This document shows, piece by piece, positions 17,265-28,200 of a DNA stretch of 64,000 nt; position 1 is the stretch's first letter, and the number at the start of each line of letters is the position of its first letter. A program made the translations under genes and the position numbers. Below the pieces are notes generated by a model. It was given only the letters and a program-made list of their open reading frames with translations, was not told the origin of the DNA and did not search any database. Origin of the DNA: Mesorhizobium helmanticense (GTDB lineage Bacteria > Pseudomonadota > Alphaproteobacteria > Rhizobiales > Rhizobiaceae); contig NZ_PZJX01000024.1 of the NCBI RefSeq assembly GCF_003034915.1, forward strand, positions 62,001 through 126,000, given 5' to 3'.

Positions 17265-19823
17265 ATGCCGGGGGATTACCCGCCTTGCGCGGGACAGGCC
17301 GTTTCCGGCGGCCGTAACGATTCGGGTATCACGGGCTCCGCTGCCGAGGGCGGCGGGCTATGGCGCGCTGGCATCCGCGTCGCGAAATTGCTTTCTTCCT
17401 CCGCGCTTGCCGGGTCGTTACTCGGTTTCGCGGCGCATGCTGAAACCGCTGGCGTGGGCAAGGCCGTGCTGCCGGTCAGCACGGTCGAAGTCATACAGCT
17501 CGCCGTGTTCGTCGGCGTCATGGGCGCCGCGCTGCTTTCGGCCATCGTTCTGATCCGCCAGCGGGCACGCACCTCGGCGGAGAACCTCGAACTGAGGTCC
17601 CGCATCGCCGATGTCAACGCGGCGCTGCAGCGTTCCGAGGCATTGCTCAACACGCGCGACCAGCGTGTGATCGTATGGACCTCGGAAAACAAGAAGCCTG
17701 AAATCATCGGCACATTGCCGCTCGAGAGCGGCGCCCCGGAAGACCGGGCCGCTTTCCTTGCCTTCGGCCGCTGGCTGATGCCGCGCTCGGCGGCGGCGCT
17801 CGAACATGCCGTGGCCGCCTTGCGCGAAAAGGCCAAGCCCTTCGATCTCGTCATCGAATCCCTGGTCGGCGCGCCGCTTCAGGTGCATGGGCGCAAGAGC
17901 GCGGCACATGTGCTTGTGCGCTTCGTCTCGCTCTCGGAAACGCAGCGCAGCGAGGCCAGGCTGAAGATCGAGAACCAGCGTCTCGCCGCTGACTACGACA
18001 CCATGTTAGGTCTTCTCGACGCGCTCAACATGCCGTCATGGCTGCGCACCACCGACGGCCGGCTGAAATGGGTCAACCGGGCCTATGCCGAGGCCGTCGA
18101 GGCGCAGAGCGCCGAGGTCGCCGTCCGCGATGCCAAGGAATTCCTGGGCGGCCAGGCGCGCGATGCGATCGCCGCGCAGCACAAGTCGCGTCCCGTCTTC
18201 GAACAGACGCTTTCCACCGTCATCGAAGGCGACCGGCGCGTGTTCGCCGTGACCGACTTCGCCGGCGCTGGCGGTTCGGCGGGTCTTGCCTGCGACACCA
18301 GCGCCATCGAAGCGATCCGCGGCGAATATGAACGGACCGTGCGGAGCCACGCCGACACCCTCGACCAGCTCAACACCGCCGTGGCGATCTTCGACACCGA
18401 CGAAAAGTTGCGGTTCTTCAACCAGGCGTTCCAGAAGCTATGGGGTCTCGACAGCGGCTTCCTGCACAGCGCCCCCGATAACGCCTTGTTCCTCGACCGG
18501 CTGCGCAGCGAAGGCAAGATCGCCGAGCAGCCCGAATGGCGGCGCTGGAAGGAGAGCCTGCTCGCTGCCTATCGGGCGGTCGAGTCGCAGGAGCATTGGT
18601 GGCATCTGCCGGACGGCAAGACCATCCGCGTCGTCGCCAATCCGCAGCCCAAGGGCGGCGTCACCTGGGTGTTCGAGAACCTGACCGAAAAGATGGACCT
18701 CGAAAGCCGTTACCAGACCGCGGTGCGGGTTCAGGGCGAGACGCTCGACAACCTTGCCGAAGGCGTGGCTGTCTTCGGTCCGGACGGCAGGCTCAGACTG
18801 TCCAACCCGGCATTCGCAGCGCTTTGGCGACTGGACGCCGACACCGCCAAGCCAAACGTCCACGTCTCCATGATCCGCGATCTCTGCGATCAACGCGCCG
18901 CGGACAGTCCCTGGGGCGGGTTCCTCGCCGCCATTACCGGCTTCGACGACGAGCGCCGCGACCGCCATGGCCAGACCGAGCTGAACGACGGCACCGTGCT
19001 GCGCTATGCGATGATCCCGCTGCCCAACGGACAGGTGATGATGACATTCGTCGACGTCACCGACAGCGTCAATGTCGAGCGGGCGCTGAAGGACAAGAAC
19101 GAGGCGCTGGAGAAATCCGACCAGCTCAAGAACGAGTTCGTGCAGCACGTTTCCTATGAACTGCGCTCGCCGCTGACCAACATCATCGGCTTCACCGAGC
19201 TTCTTTCATTGCCGTCGACCGGGCCGTTGAGCCAGAAGCAACGCGAATATGTCGAGCATGTCAGCTCGTCGTCCTCGGTGCTCCTCACCATCGTCAACGA
19301 CATCCTCGATCTGGCGACGGTGGACGCCGGCATCATGCAGCTCGATATCTCCGAAGTTCATATTGACCGGACCATCGCCGCCGCCGCCGAACTGGTCGCC
19401 GACCGGCTGGACGAGCATTCGATCAAGCTCAAGATCGACGCCGCCGCCGCGCCAAAAACCTTCCATGGCGACGAGATCCGCATACGCCAGATCCTCTACA
19501 ATCTGTTGAGCAACGCCGCCAATTACGCGCCGGAGGCAAGCACCATCACGCTCGCCTGCCGCCAGCTTGCAGAAGGCGTGGAATTCTCCGTTCATGACGA
19601 TGGGCCCGGCATGCCGCCGGACCTGCTCGATTCGGTATTCCGCCGTTTCGAACCGCGCACCAATGGCGGCCGCCGCCGCGGCGCCGGCCTCGGCCTGTCG
19701 ATCGTCAAGAGTTTTGTCGAACTGCATGGCGGCAGCGTCCGTATCGAGACCGGCAAGGACAAGGGCACTACCGTCATCTGTGCCTTTCCCGACACGCCGG
19801 GCATCCGCGCCGCGGCCGAGTAG
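17265..19823 (+). CDS. divL: DivL-type PAS sensor kinase homologue with tyrosine at the phospho-acceptor position
   Basis: An 852-residue membrane protein resembling Caulobacter DivL, the cell-fate regulator that interacts with CckA and DivK. Features: two hydrophobic N-terminal segments (about 42-58 and 76-97), a coiled-coil-like stretch, several PAS-like domains (about 240-600), a HisKA-like helix and a GHKL domain with LLSNAANYAPEAS, DDGPGMPPDL and GAGLGLSIVKSF. The H-box reads FVQHVSYELRSPLTNI, with Tyr631 (codon 19155-19157) where kinases have His, the DivL hallmark. Start at 17265 follows GAGGACCAGGAC; an upstream TTG at 17235 is possible. Located just before tsaE. Confidence 0.85.
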   Translation: MPGDYPPCAGQAVSGGRNDSGITGSAAEGGGLWRAGIRVAKLLSSSALAGSLLGFAAHAETAGVGKAVLPVSTVEVIQLAVFVGVMGAALLSAIVLIRQRARTSAENLELRSRIADVNAALQRSEALLNTRDQRVIVWTSENKKPEIIGTLPLESGAPEDRAAFLAFGRWLMPRSAAALEHAVAALREKAKPFDLVIESLVGAPLQVHGRKSAAHVLVRFVSLSETQRSEARLKIENQRLAADYDTMLGLLDALNMPSWLRTTDGRLKWVNRAYAEAVEAQSAEVAVRDAKEFLGGQARDAIAAQHKSRPVFEQTLSTVIEGDRRVFAVTDFAGAGGSAGLACDTSAIEAIRGEYERTVRSHADTLDQLNTAVAIFDTDEKLRFFNQAFQKLWGLDSGFLHSAPDNALFLDRLRSEGKIAEQPEWRRWKESLLAAYRAVESQEHWWHLPDGKTIRVVANPQPKGGVTWVFENLTEKMDLESRYQTAVRVQGETLDNLAEGVAVFGPDGRLRLSNPAFAALWRLDADTAKPNVHVSMIRDLCDQRAADSPWGGFLAAITGFDDERRDRHGQTELNDGTVLRYAMIPLPNGQVMMTFVDVTDSVNVERALKDKNEALEKSDQLKNEFVQHVSYELRSPLTNIIGFTELLSLPSTGPLSQKQREYVEHVSSSSSVLLTIVNDILDLATVDAGIMQLDISEVHIDRTIAAAAELVADRLDEHSIKLKIDAAAAPKTFHGDEIRIRQILYNLLSNAANYAPEASTITLACRQLAEGVEFSVHDDGPGMPPDLLDSVFRRFEPRTNGGRRRGAGLGLSIVKSFVELHGGSVRIETGKDKGTTVICAFPDTPGIRAAAE

Positions 19824-19831
19824 CGCGCTCG

Positions 19832-21343
19832 ATGGCGGGATTGGTACTGGAGCGATTTCTCGCCGACGAGGCCGCGACCGCAAGGCTCGGCGAGGATCTG
19901 GCCATGTCGTTGCGCCCCGGCGACGTGCTGGCGCTGAAGGGCGATCTCGGTGCCGGCAAGTCGAGTTTGGCGCGGGCGCTGATCAGGGCGATGGCCGACG
20001 ATTCCCGTCTCGATGTGCCGAGCCCGACCTTCACGCTCGTCCAGAGCTATGAGGCGCGCGTTCCCGTCCATCATTTCGACCTCTATCGACTGTCGGCGGC
20101 GTCCGAGCTCGACGAACTGGGCTTCGACGAGGCTTTGGCGCAAGGCGCTGCGTTGGTCGAGTGGCCGGAACGGGCAGCGGACTATTTGCCAAGGACTTCG
20201 GTGCTGATCGAACTGGTCCATCACGGCGACGGCCGGCTGGCCAGACTGTCGGGGCAGGGCGCCGCCTTCGAGCGCGCCGCGCGATCGCTTGCCATGCGCG
20301 ATTTTCTGGGAAGAGCCGGCTGGGGGGACGCGCAACGGCGATATTTCATCGGCGACGCCTCGGCCCGCTCCTATGAGATCGTCTCGCTGCCCGGACTGCC
20401 GCCGCGTGTCCTGATGAACTCGCCCAGGCTGGTGCTCGGGCCGCCGGTGCGTGACGGCAAACCCTACGCCGTGATCGCCCACACCGCGCAGTCGGTCACG
20501 GCCTTCGTCGCCATCGACCGGGCTCTGCGGGCCGGCGGCGTCAGCGCCCCGGAGATCCACGCCGAGGATCTGGACCAGGGTCTCTTGCTGCTTGAGCATC
20601 TCGGCGCCGAGGGGTTCCTTGACAGCGATGGCCAGCCGGTCGCCGAGCGCTATGCGGCGGCGGCCGAACTGTTGGCCATGATGCATGGCAAGGCCTGGCC
20701 CGATCGCATGGAGGCCGCGCCCGGCGTCTTCCACGACGTGCCGCCCTTCGACCGTGACGCCATGATGATCGAGGCCGATCTCCTGGTCGATTGGTATGTG
20801 CCTATGCTGACCGGCGGCCCGGCCAGCGCCGCCTTGCGTGCCGGCTACCACAGGGAATGGAACGCCATCCTCGACCGGCTGAAAGGCCGGGAATACACGC
20901 TGATGCTGCGCGATTTCCATTCGCCCAATATCATCTGGCGCGGCGACCGCTCCGGTCACGACCGCCTTGGCATCGTCGACATCCAGGACGCACTGATCGG
21001 CCCGTCCGCCTATGACGTCGCCTCGCTGGCGATGGATGCCCGCGTCACAGTATCGCCCGACATCGAGCGGCGGATGCTCGATGCCTATATCGCGGCGCGC
21101 CACACGGCCGGCGGCTTTGACGAAGAGGCATTCGTCGAGACCTATGCAATCATGGCGGCGCAGCGCAATTCGAAGATCCTCGGCATTTTCGTCCGGCTCG
21201 AAAAGCGCGACGGCAAACCCTACTATCTCAAGCACTTGCCGCGCATTCGCGACTATCTCAGGCGGGCGCTGGCGCATACGGCGCTGGCCGGCCTGCGGGA
21301 TTTCTACGTCGCGCACGGCCTGCTGGAGGAACGGCCGCTGTGA
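19832..21343 (+). CDS. Fusion of TsaE (tRNA threonylcarbamoylation ATPase) and AmgK-like sugar kinase
   Basis: A 503-residue two-domain protein. Residues about 1-150 are TsaE, which helps TsaB-TsaD make the t6A37 modification of tRNA; the Walker A GDLGAGKSSLAR is at about 38-49, with SPTFTLVQSYE and HHFDLYRL typical of TsaE. Residues about 165-503 are an aminoglycoside-phosphotransferase-like kinase with the Brenner motif LRDFHSPNIIW and GIVDIQDALIGPSAYDVASL, matching AmgK, which phosphorylates MurNAc/GlcNAc at the anomeric carbon. The next gene is murU, its pathway partner. This fusion occurs in other Rhizobiales. Confidence 0.88.
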   Translation: MAGLVLERFLADEAATARLGEDLAMSLRPGDVLALKGDLGAGKSSLARALIRAMADDSRLDVPSPTFTLVQSYEARVPVHHFDLYRLSAASELDELGFDEALAQGAALVEWPERAADYLPRTSVLIELVHHGDGRLARLSGQGAAFERAARSLAMRDFLGRAGWGDAQRRYFIGDASARSYEIVSLPGLPPRVLMNSPRLVLGPPVRDGKPYAVIAHTAQSVTAFVAIDRALRAGGVSAPEIHAEDLDQGLLLLEHLGAEGFLDSDGQPVAERYAAAAELLAMMHGKAWPDRMEAAPGVFHDVPPFDRDAMMIEADLLVDWYVPMLTGGPASAALRAGYHREWNAILDRLKGREYTLMLRDFHSPNIIWRGDRSGHDRLGIVDIQDALIGPSAYDVASLAMDARVTVSPDIERRMLDAYIAARHTAGGFDEEAFVETYAIMAAQRNSKILGIFVRLEKRDGKPYYLKHLPRIRDYLRRALAHTALAGLRDFYVAHGLLEERPL

Positions 21344-22089
21344 CGGCGCACCTCAAAACCGCGATGGTGCTTGCCGCCGGGCTTGGCAAGCGCATGCGGC
21401 CGATCACCGATACGATGCCGAAACCGCTGGTAAAGATATCAGGCAAGACATTGCTCGACTGGGGGCTCGACAGCCTGGCCGAGGCAGGCGTCACCAAGGC
21501 CGTGGTCAATGTCCACTATTTCCCCGAACAGATCGTCTCGCATGTCGCCGGGCGCGCCGCTCCAAAAGTGGTCATATCGGATGAAAGCGAAAGGCTGCTG
21601 GATTCCGCCGGCGGCATCGTCCATGCCTTGCCGGAACTGGGAAAGGCGCCTTTCTACATCGTCAACGCCGACACTTTCTGGATCGACGCCGGCGCATCCA
21701 ATCTCGCGCGCCTTGCCCTTGCATGGGATGCGGCGAAAATGGATATTCTGCTGATGCTCGCGGATATCAAGTCAGCGACCGGACATAGCGGCGGCACCGA
21801 TTTCCTGATCGCGCCGGACGGCGCCCTGCGGCGTTCGAAGGGCGATGCAGCGGGCCTGATCTATGCAGGCGCTGCCATTATCCATCCGCGCCTCTTCAGG
21901 GATGCGCCGGCCGGGCCGCACTCGCTCAACGCCTACTTCGATAGCGCCATTGCTGCCGGCCGCCTGTTCGGCATGACCATGCGCGGCCATTGGATCACCG
22001 TTGGCACGCCCGATGCCATTCCGTTGGCCGAAGCGGCGGTCGCCGGCGCGCTTGCCAATCCGGCCAGCGCTCTTAACGGGTTGAAATGA
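21340..22089 (+). CDS. murU: MurU-type nucleotidyltransferase (MurNAc-1-phosphate uridylyltransferase)
   Basis: A 249-residue sugar nucleotidyltransferase that, with AmgK, bypasses de novo UDP-MurNAc synthesis in cell-wall recycling: MurNAc-1-P plus UTP gives UDP-MurNAc. The signature AAGLGKRMRPITDTMPKPLV is at residues 10-29, and the metal-binding aspartate is in YIVNADTFW. It starts with GTG at 21340, overlapping the kinase stop by 4 bp, and overlaps addB by 4 bp. The substrate is inferred from the AmgK partner; other sugar-1-phosphates are possible. Confidence 0.85.
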   Translation: MTAHLKTAMVLAAGLGKRMRPITDTMPKPLVKISGKTLLDWGLDSLAEAGVTKAVVNVHYFPEQIVSHVAGRAAPKVVISDESERLLDSAGGIVHALPELGKAPFYIVNADTFWIDAGASNLARLALAWDAAKMDILLMLADIKSATGHSGGTDFLIAPDGALRRSKGDAAGLIYAGAAIIHPRLFRDAPAGPHSLNAYFDSAIAAGRLFGMTMRGHWITVGTPDAIPLAEAAVAGALANPASALNGLK

Positions 22090-25000
22090 GCGGCTCCCGC
22101 CGCGTCCTCTCGATCCCCCCCGGAGCGCCGTTCCTGCCGACGCTGGCCGAGGCCTTGCTGTCAGGCCGGCTCATTGCGGGCTTCCGCTTCGACGGCGATC
22201 CGCTGGCGCTGGCCGATGTCACCATCTACGTGCCGACCCGCCGCGCCGCGCGCGCGCTGCGCGGCGTCTTCGTCGACGTGCTCGGCCGCCGATCGGCGAT
22301 CCTGCCGGTGATCCGCCCGCTCGGCGAGTTCGATGAGGACGAAGCCGCATTCGAGGCCGAAGCGGCGGCCGCTCTCGATCTGGCGCCGCCGATCGCCTCG
22401 ATCGAGCGCCTGCTGCTGCTGGCGCCGCTGGTGCGCGCCTGGAAACGCCGCCTGCCGGCGCATGTCGCGGCTCTTTTCGACGAGGAAATCGTCGTGCCGG
22501 CCTCCGCCGCCGATGCCATCTGGCTGGCGCGCGATCTGGCCCGGCTGATGGACGAGATCGAGACGGAGGGCACTGACTGGTCAAGGCTTGCCGATCTGGT
22601 GACCGGCAATCTGGCTGGCTGGTGGCAAGTGACGCTCGATTTCCTCGGCATCGTCACTGACAATTGGCCGAACATCCTGGAAGAGCGCAATCGCTCCAAC
22701 CCCGCCGCGCATCGCAATGCACTGATCAGGCTGGAAGCGGCGCGGCTGAAGCGCAATCCGCCGTCCGGGCCGGTGATCGCCGCCGGCTCCACCGGATCGA
22801 TCCCGGCCACGGCCGAACTGCTCGCCGTGATCGCCGGCCTGCCCGGCGGCGCCGTCGTGCTGCCCGGCCTCGACACGACGCTGGACGAGCCGTCCTTCCA
22901 GGCGATTGCCGCACCTGGCGCCCGCCCGGCTCTGCTTGGCCACCCGCAATATGGCCTGGCCAAGCTGATCGGCAAGATCGGCGTGCTGCGCGGCGATGTC
23001 GAGGTGATCGCAATTGCCGAAAGGCCGTTGGCGCTACGCGCGGCCCTTGTCGGCGAGGCACTGCGGCCGGCGGAAACCACCGAATTGTGGGCCGAGACGC
23101 GGCTCGGCTTTACATCAGGCGAGATCGCCGAGGCCTTCGCCGATGTGACGCTTCTCGAAGCCGCCAGCGAACGTGACGAGGCCGTGGCGATCGCCGTCGC
23201 GCTCAAACGCGCCGTCGAAGAGCCCGGCCGTCGCGCCGCGCTCGTCACCGGCGACCGCGCCCTGGCGCGGCGCGTTGCGGCCGAACTCTTGCGCTTCGGC
23301 GTCGTCGCCGACGATTCCGGCGGCACGCCACTCGCCAACACGCTGGCTGCCGGTCTGCTCAGGCTGGCGCTTCAGGCCGCTTTCCGCCCCGGCGATCCGG
23401 TTTCACTGCTGTCGCTGCTCAAGCACCCGCTGCTTGGCCTTGGCCTGGAAAGAACGGAAGTCCGCCATGCCGCGGAGATCGTCGAACTGGTGGCGCTGCG
23501 CGGCGGCACCGGACGTCCCGATATCGCGTCGCTGCCGGAACTCTTCGAAGCTCGCCTTGTCGGCTTGAGTGGCGACAAGCGCCAGCCCTTCTGGTTCTCA
23601 CGCCTGACCGAGCGCCGCATCGAGCGCGCCCGCGAATTGCCCGTCCGCCTTGCCACCGCGCTGGCGCCGCTGGTCGCTCTTCGCGGCGAGGGCGACGCCG
23701 ATCTTGCCGCGTTGAGCAGAGCAAGCGTCATCGTGCTCGAAAATCTCGGCCGTGCCGCGGATGGCAGTCTGAGCGGCCTTTATGCCGGCGACGCCGGCGA
23801 AAAGCTCGCCGAGCTGTTGCGCGGGCTGGTCGCCGCCTCGGTGCCGTTCTCCTTCGCCGCGGACGAATGGCCTGATGTGATGGAGGCGCTGATCGCGCCC
23901 GAAACGGTCAAGCCGGCGCAAGGCACCGACCGGAACATCGCCATCTGGGGTGCGCTGGAAGCCCGCTTGCAGAGCGTCGACACGCTGGTCATTGGCGGCT
24001 TGAACGAAGGCGTGTGGCCGCGCAAGCCGGAGAGCGACCGCTTCATGTCGCGGCTGATGAAGAGCGGTATCGATCTCGAGCCGCCCGAACGACGCATCGG
24101 CCTTGCCGCTCATGATTTCCAGATGGCGATGGGCGCGAAGAAGGTGGTGCTGGCGCGCTCCGCCCGCTCCGGCGATGCGCCGGCGGTGCCATCGCGCTGG
24201 CTGCAGCGCATCCTCACCTTCATAGGCAAGGACCATGCGACGGTGCTTAGCCGACGCGGCGATGAATTGCTGGCCTGGGCGCGCGCGCTCGATGCTGGCG
24301 AGAAGCAGGATTTTGCGCCGCGACCGCAGCCGAAGCCGCCGCTGGCTGTCAGGCCAACTCATTTTTCAGTCACCGAGATCGAAACGCTGCGCCGCGACCC
24401 CTACGCGATCTATGCCAGGAGGATCCTCGGCCTGATGCCGCTCGATCCGGTCATCCGCGATCCGGGCGCCGCCGAACGCGGCACGCTGTTCCACGCCATC
24501 CTGCATCTTTTCTCGGCTGATGTGGCCGACCCGCGCGCGCCGGAGGCGCTGGCCGGCCTTATCGCTGCCGGCCGCGCCTGCTTCGCCGAGGCGGCCCTCC
24601 CGGCCGATGTCGAAGCGGTATGGTGGCCGCGCTTCGAAAAGCTTGCCGGCGGCATCGTCGAATGGGAGCGCGGCCGCGCCGATGCCGTGGTCCGGCGGCA
24701 TGCCGAGGAGCGCGCCCAGAAAACCGGCGTCGGCCAATCCGGCGTGACGCTGTCCGGCTATGCCGATCGCGTCGACCTGCTGGCCGGCGGCATGGCCGAC
24801 ATTCTCGACTACAAGACCGGCTCCTCGCCGTCCAAGGCGCAGGCGCACACACTGCTGTCGCCACAATTGGCGCTGGAGGGCGCGTTGCTGAGGCGCGGCG
24901 CCTTCAAGGGGCTGGGTGCGTGCGAGCCATCGCAACTGGCCTTCATCAGGCTGAAGCCGAATGGCGAGGTATTCGAGGAATCCATCCTCGAATACAACCG

Positions 25001-25208
25001 CAAGCCACGAACCGCCGCCGATCTCGCGGAGGAAGCCTGGGCGCGACTGGAAAAGCTGCTGATCCACTATGCCGACCCGGCGACCGGTTACCTCTCGCGC
25101 GCATTGCCGTTTCGCGAGGGCGAGACCGATGGGGACTACGACCATCTCGCCCGTGTGCTCGAATGGTCCGCCGGTGGTGATGCCGACGACGAGGGAGGGG
25201 AGGCGTGA
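22086..25208 (+). CDS. addB: Double-strand break repair protein AddB
   Basis: The AddB subunit of the AddAB helicase-nuclease, the RecBCD counterpart in alphaproteobacteria. The 1040-residue protein has a degenerate helicase-like N-terminal half (no GxxxxGK loop visible at the N-terminus) and a C-terminal PD-(D/E)XK nuclease with LSGYADRVDLL...ILDYKTGSSPS...LSPQLALEGALL. The VIGGLNEGVWPRKPESDRF motif is characteristic of AddB. Overlaps murU and addA by 4 bp each, so all are translationally coupled. Confidence 0.93.
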   Translation: MSGSRRVLSIPPGAPFLPTLAEALLSGRLIAGFRFDGDPLALADVTIYVPTRRAARALRGVFVDVLGRRSAILPVIRPLGEFDEDEAAFEAEAAAALDLAPPIASIERLLLLAPLVRAWKRRLPAHVAALFDEEIVVPASAADAIWLARDLARLMDEIETEGTDWSRLADLVTGNLAGWWQVTLDFLGIVTDNWPNILEERNRSNPAAHRNALIRLEAARLKRNPPSGPVIAAGSTGSIPATAELLAVIAGLPGGAVVLPGLDTTLDEPSFQAIAAPGARPALLGHPQYGLAKLIGKIGVLRGDVEVIAIAERPLALRAALVGEALRPAETTELWAETRLGFTSGEIAEAFADVTLLEAASERDEAVAIAVALKRAVEEPGRRAALVTGDRALARRVAAELLRFGVVADDSGGTPLANTLAAGLLRLALQAAFRPGDPVSLLSLLKHPLLGLGLERTEVRHAAEIVELVALRGGTGRPDIASLPELFEARLVGLSGDKRQPFWFSRLTERRIERARELPVRLATALAPLVALRGEGDADLAALSRASVIVLENLGRAADGSLSGLYAGDAGEKLAELLRGLVAASVPFSFAADEWPDVMEALIAPETVKPAQGTDRNIAIWGALEARLQSVDTLVIGGLNEGVWPRKPESDRFMSRLMKSGIDLEPPERRIGLAAHDFQMAMGAKKVVLARSARSGDAPAVPSRWLQRILTFIGKDHATVLSRRGDELLAWARALDAGEKQDFAPRPQPKPPLAVRPTHFSVTEIETLRRDPYAIYARRILGLMPLDPVIRDPGAAERGTLFHAILHLFSADVADPRAPEALAGLIAAGRACFAEAALPADVEAVWWPRFEKLAGGIVEWERGRADAVVRRHAEERAQKTGVGQSGVTLSGYADRVDLLAGGMADILDYKTGSSPSKAQAHTLLSPQLALEGALLRRGAFKGLGACEPSQLAFIRLKPNGEVFEESILEYNRKPRTAADLAEEAWARLEKLLIHYADPATGYLSRALPFREGETDGDYDHLARVLEWSAGGDADDEGGEA

Positions 25209-28200
25209 AGAAAGCCTATCCGATCCCGACCGACACCGCCATCAGCCAGGCCAGGGCCTCCGACCCGCGGAATTCCGCCTGGGTGTCGGCCAATGCCGGA
25301 TCGGGCAAGACCCATGTGCTGGCCCAGCGCGTCATCAGGCTTCTGCTTAGGGGTACCGATCCGTCGAAGATCCTGTGCCTGACCTACACGCGCGCCGCCG
25401 CCGCCAACATGTCGAACCGGGTGTTTTCGACACTCTCGGAATGGACGGCGCTTGGCGACGCGGAGCTTGCGGCGAGGATAGAGGCGCTGGACGGAAGGCG
25501 GCCCGACAGCGACACCATGCGCAGGGCGCGCCGGCTGTTCGCCGAGGCGCTGGAAACGCCGGGCGGGCTGAAGATCCAGACGATCCACGCCTTCTGCGAA
25601 TCGGTGCTGCACCAATTCCCGCTGGAAGCCAACATTCCGGCCCATTTCGAAATGCTCGACAGCCAAATGGAGGCTTCGCTGTTCGCCACTGCGCGCCGCG
25701 ACATGATCTCGGGCACGGCCGCGGGCGACGCCGGGCTGGCAGAGGCTTTCGCCGCCGTGCTCGAACGCGGCGGCGAGGCCGGGCTAGACGCATTGCTTGC
25801 CGAGATCGTGCGCAAGCGCGACGGGTTGCGCACCTTCATCAGCACGGCCGGCGGCGATGGCTTCCGGGCGCTGTTCGACGAGTTCCGGTTCCGCCCCGGT
25901 CAGACCGCCGAGGATATCGCGGCATCCGTCTGGCCGCTGCCGGGCTTCGTGCCGGACTATTTCGTCACCTTCACCCGCGCCGCCGAGGCTGCCGACGCCC
26001 GCATCGTGCTGAACAACATCCTGCCCTATGCCCGTCTTGCCTTTGCCGAAGATGATCCGATCCGGCGGCTGCAACTGTTGGGCAAGGCCTTCCTGCGGGC
26101 GGATGGCGCTCCTTATGAGCCGGCAAAGACATTCAAGAAGGCGCTGCTCGACCGGTTGCCGGATCTGCCGGAACGCTATCTGGCAGCGGTCGGCGCCGTC
26201 CTCGAAATCTCCGACCGGCTGGCCCTGTTCCGGATGCTGGAAGGCACAAGTGCGGCGCTGACCATCGCCGACTGGCTGATCGCCCGCTACGAGCAATTGA
26301 AGCGTGCCCGCGGTTTCCTCGACTTCAACGACCTCATCACCCGCACGGTCAATCTCCTGGCGCGGCCCGACGCCGGCCCTTGGGTGCAATACAAGCTTGA
26401 TCAGGGCATCGACCACATCCTGCTTGACGAGGCACAGGACACCAGCCCCGACCAATGGGATGTGGTGAAGCGGCTGGCGGAAGAATTCTTTGCCGGGCAA
26501 GGCGCGCGCGACACGGTCCACCGCACCATCTTTGCCGTCGGCGACGAAAAACAGTCGATCTATTCCTTTCAGGGAGCGGCGCCCGACTCCTTCGCCGACT
26601 CAAGGCTGCTGTTTGCCGGCAAGGTGCGCGACGCCGATGCCGCCTTCGCCGATCTCAAGCTTACCTGGTCTTTCCGCTCGAGCGACGACGTTCTTGCCGC
26701 GGTCGACCGCGTCTTCGCCGATCCCGCCGTGCGGCGTGGCATCAGCCACGATCCCGATCCGCTGCGCCACCAGGCTATCCGCACCGACGCGCCGGGCTAT
26801 GTCGAGGTCTGGCCGTCGATCGGCGCGGATGCCGTCGACGAGCCCGACGACTGGACGCAAGCCGTCGACCACGCCCATGCGCCGGCGGTGCGCGTCGCCG
26901 AAAACGTAGCAGTGACCATTGCCGGCTGGATCGGCGCCGATGAGATCATCGAAGGCCGCGGCAAGAAGCTCCGGCCCGGCGATGTGCTTGTGCTGGTGCG
27001 CAAGCGCGATCGCTTCGTCCATGCGCTGACGCGCGCGCTGAAGCGCCGCGACATCCCGGTCGCCGGCGCCGACCGGCTGAGCCTGCCTGGCCATATCGCG
27101 GTCAAGGATCTGATCGCGCTTGGCCATTTTCTCATCCAGCCGCAGGACGATCTGTCGCTTGCCGCCATGCTGCGCAGTCCGATCTTCGACGTTTCGGAAG
27201 AGATGCTTTTCAAGCTCGCGGGCGAGCGACTGCCCGGTCTCCCGTTGATCGCTTCGCTCAGAGAGCATGCCGGTGACGGGGCTGCCTTGGCCACCATCAT
27301 TGCCCAACTCGACACATGGTCGAACGAGGCGGCGTTCAAGCCGGTGTTCGAATTCTATGCCGCCGTTCTCGCCCGCGACGGTCTGCGCAGGAAGATGATC
27401 GCACGGCTCGGGCCGGAAGCCGGCGACATTCTCGACGAGTTCCTGAACTTCTGCTTGGCTGAGGAGCGGACCGGCCTGCCGGGGCTGGAATCCTTCCTGT
27501 CGACGCTGGAGAATGCCGGTCCCGAGATCAAGCGGGAGATGGATCAGACCCGCGACGAGGTTCGTGTCATGACCGTGCATGCCGCCAAGGGCCTGGAGGC
27601 GCCAGTGGTGTTCCTGGTCGATGGCGGTTCGGCCCCCTTCAGCGACCAGCATCTGCCGCGACTGATGCCGTTCGATGGCTCGGGCGAACACTGGGACGGC
27701 AAGGGCTATCTCTGGCGCTCGGCCAGCGATGTCGCCAATGGCTTTTCGCGCGCCGCTTCGGTCCGTGCCCGCGAACTGGCCGATGACGAATACCGCCGGC
27801 TGCTCTATGTCGGCATGACCCGCGCCGAGGACCGGCTGATCGTCTGCGGCTACCATGGCAAGCGGGCGCCGCACACCGGCACCTGGCATTCTATCGTCAG
27901 CCGCGCGCTGGTCGGGGCGCCGGAAAGCACAGAGCGGCAGCACCCGGCCACCGGCGAGGCCGTGCATCGCTTCCACGTGACAAAATTGCCGCCGGTCGCG
28001 CAAGCAGCCGCCAAGGAGGCGCAACAGGCGCAGCAATTCGGCCCATTGCCGCAGACGCTGTTCCAGCCCTTGCCGCCCTACGAGGATCTGCCTAGGCCAT
28101 TGTCGCCCTCCGGCGCCTCGGCTTTGATCGACGAGACGAAGGAAGCCGTGATCGACACCGGCTCGCGGGTGCTGGATGCTGAGGCGGAGCCGGGTTTTGC

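Noticed and set aside
19592..21316. Long minus-strand frame (574 codons) opposite divL end and tsaE-amgK
   Set aside because: Antisense shadow; the plus strand carries well-defined domains.
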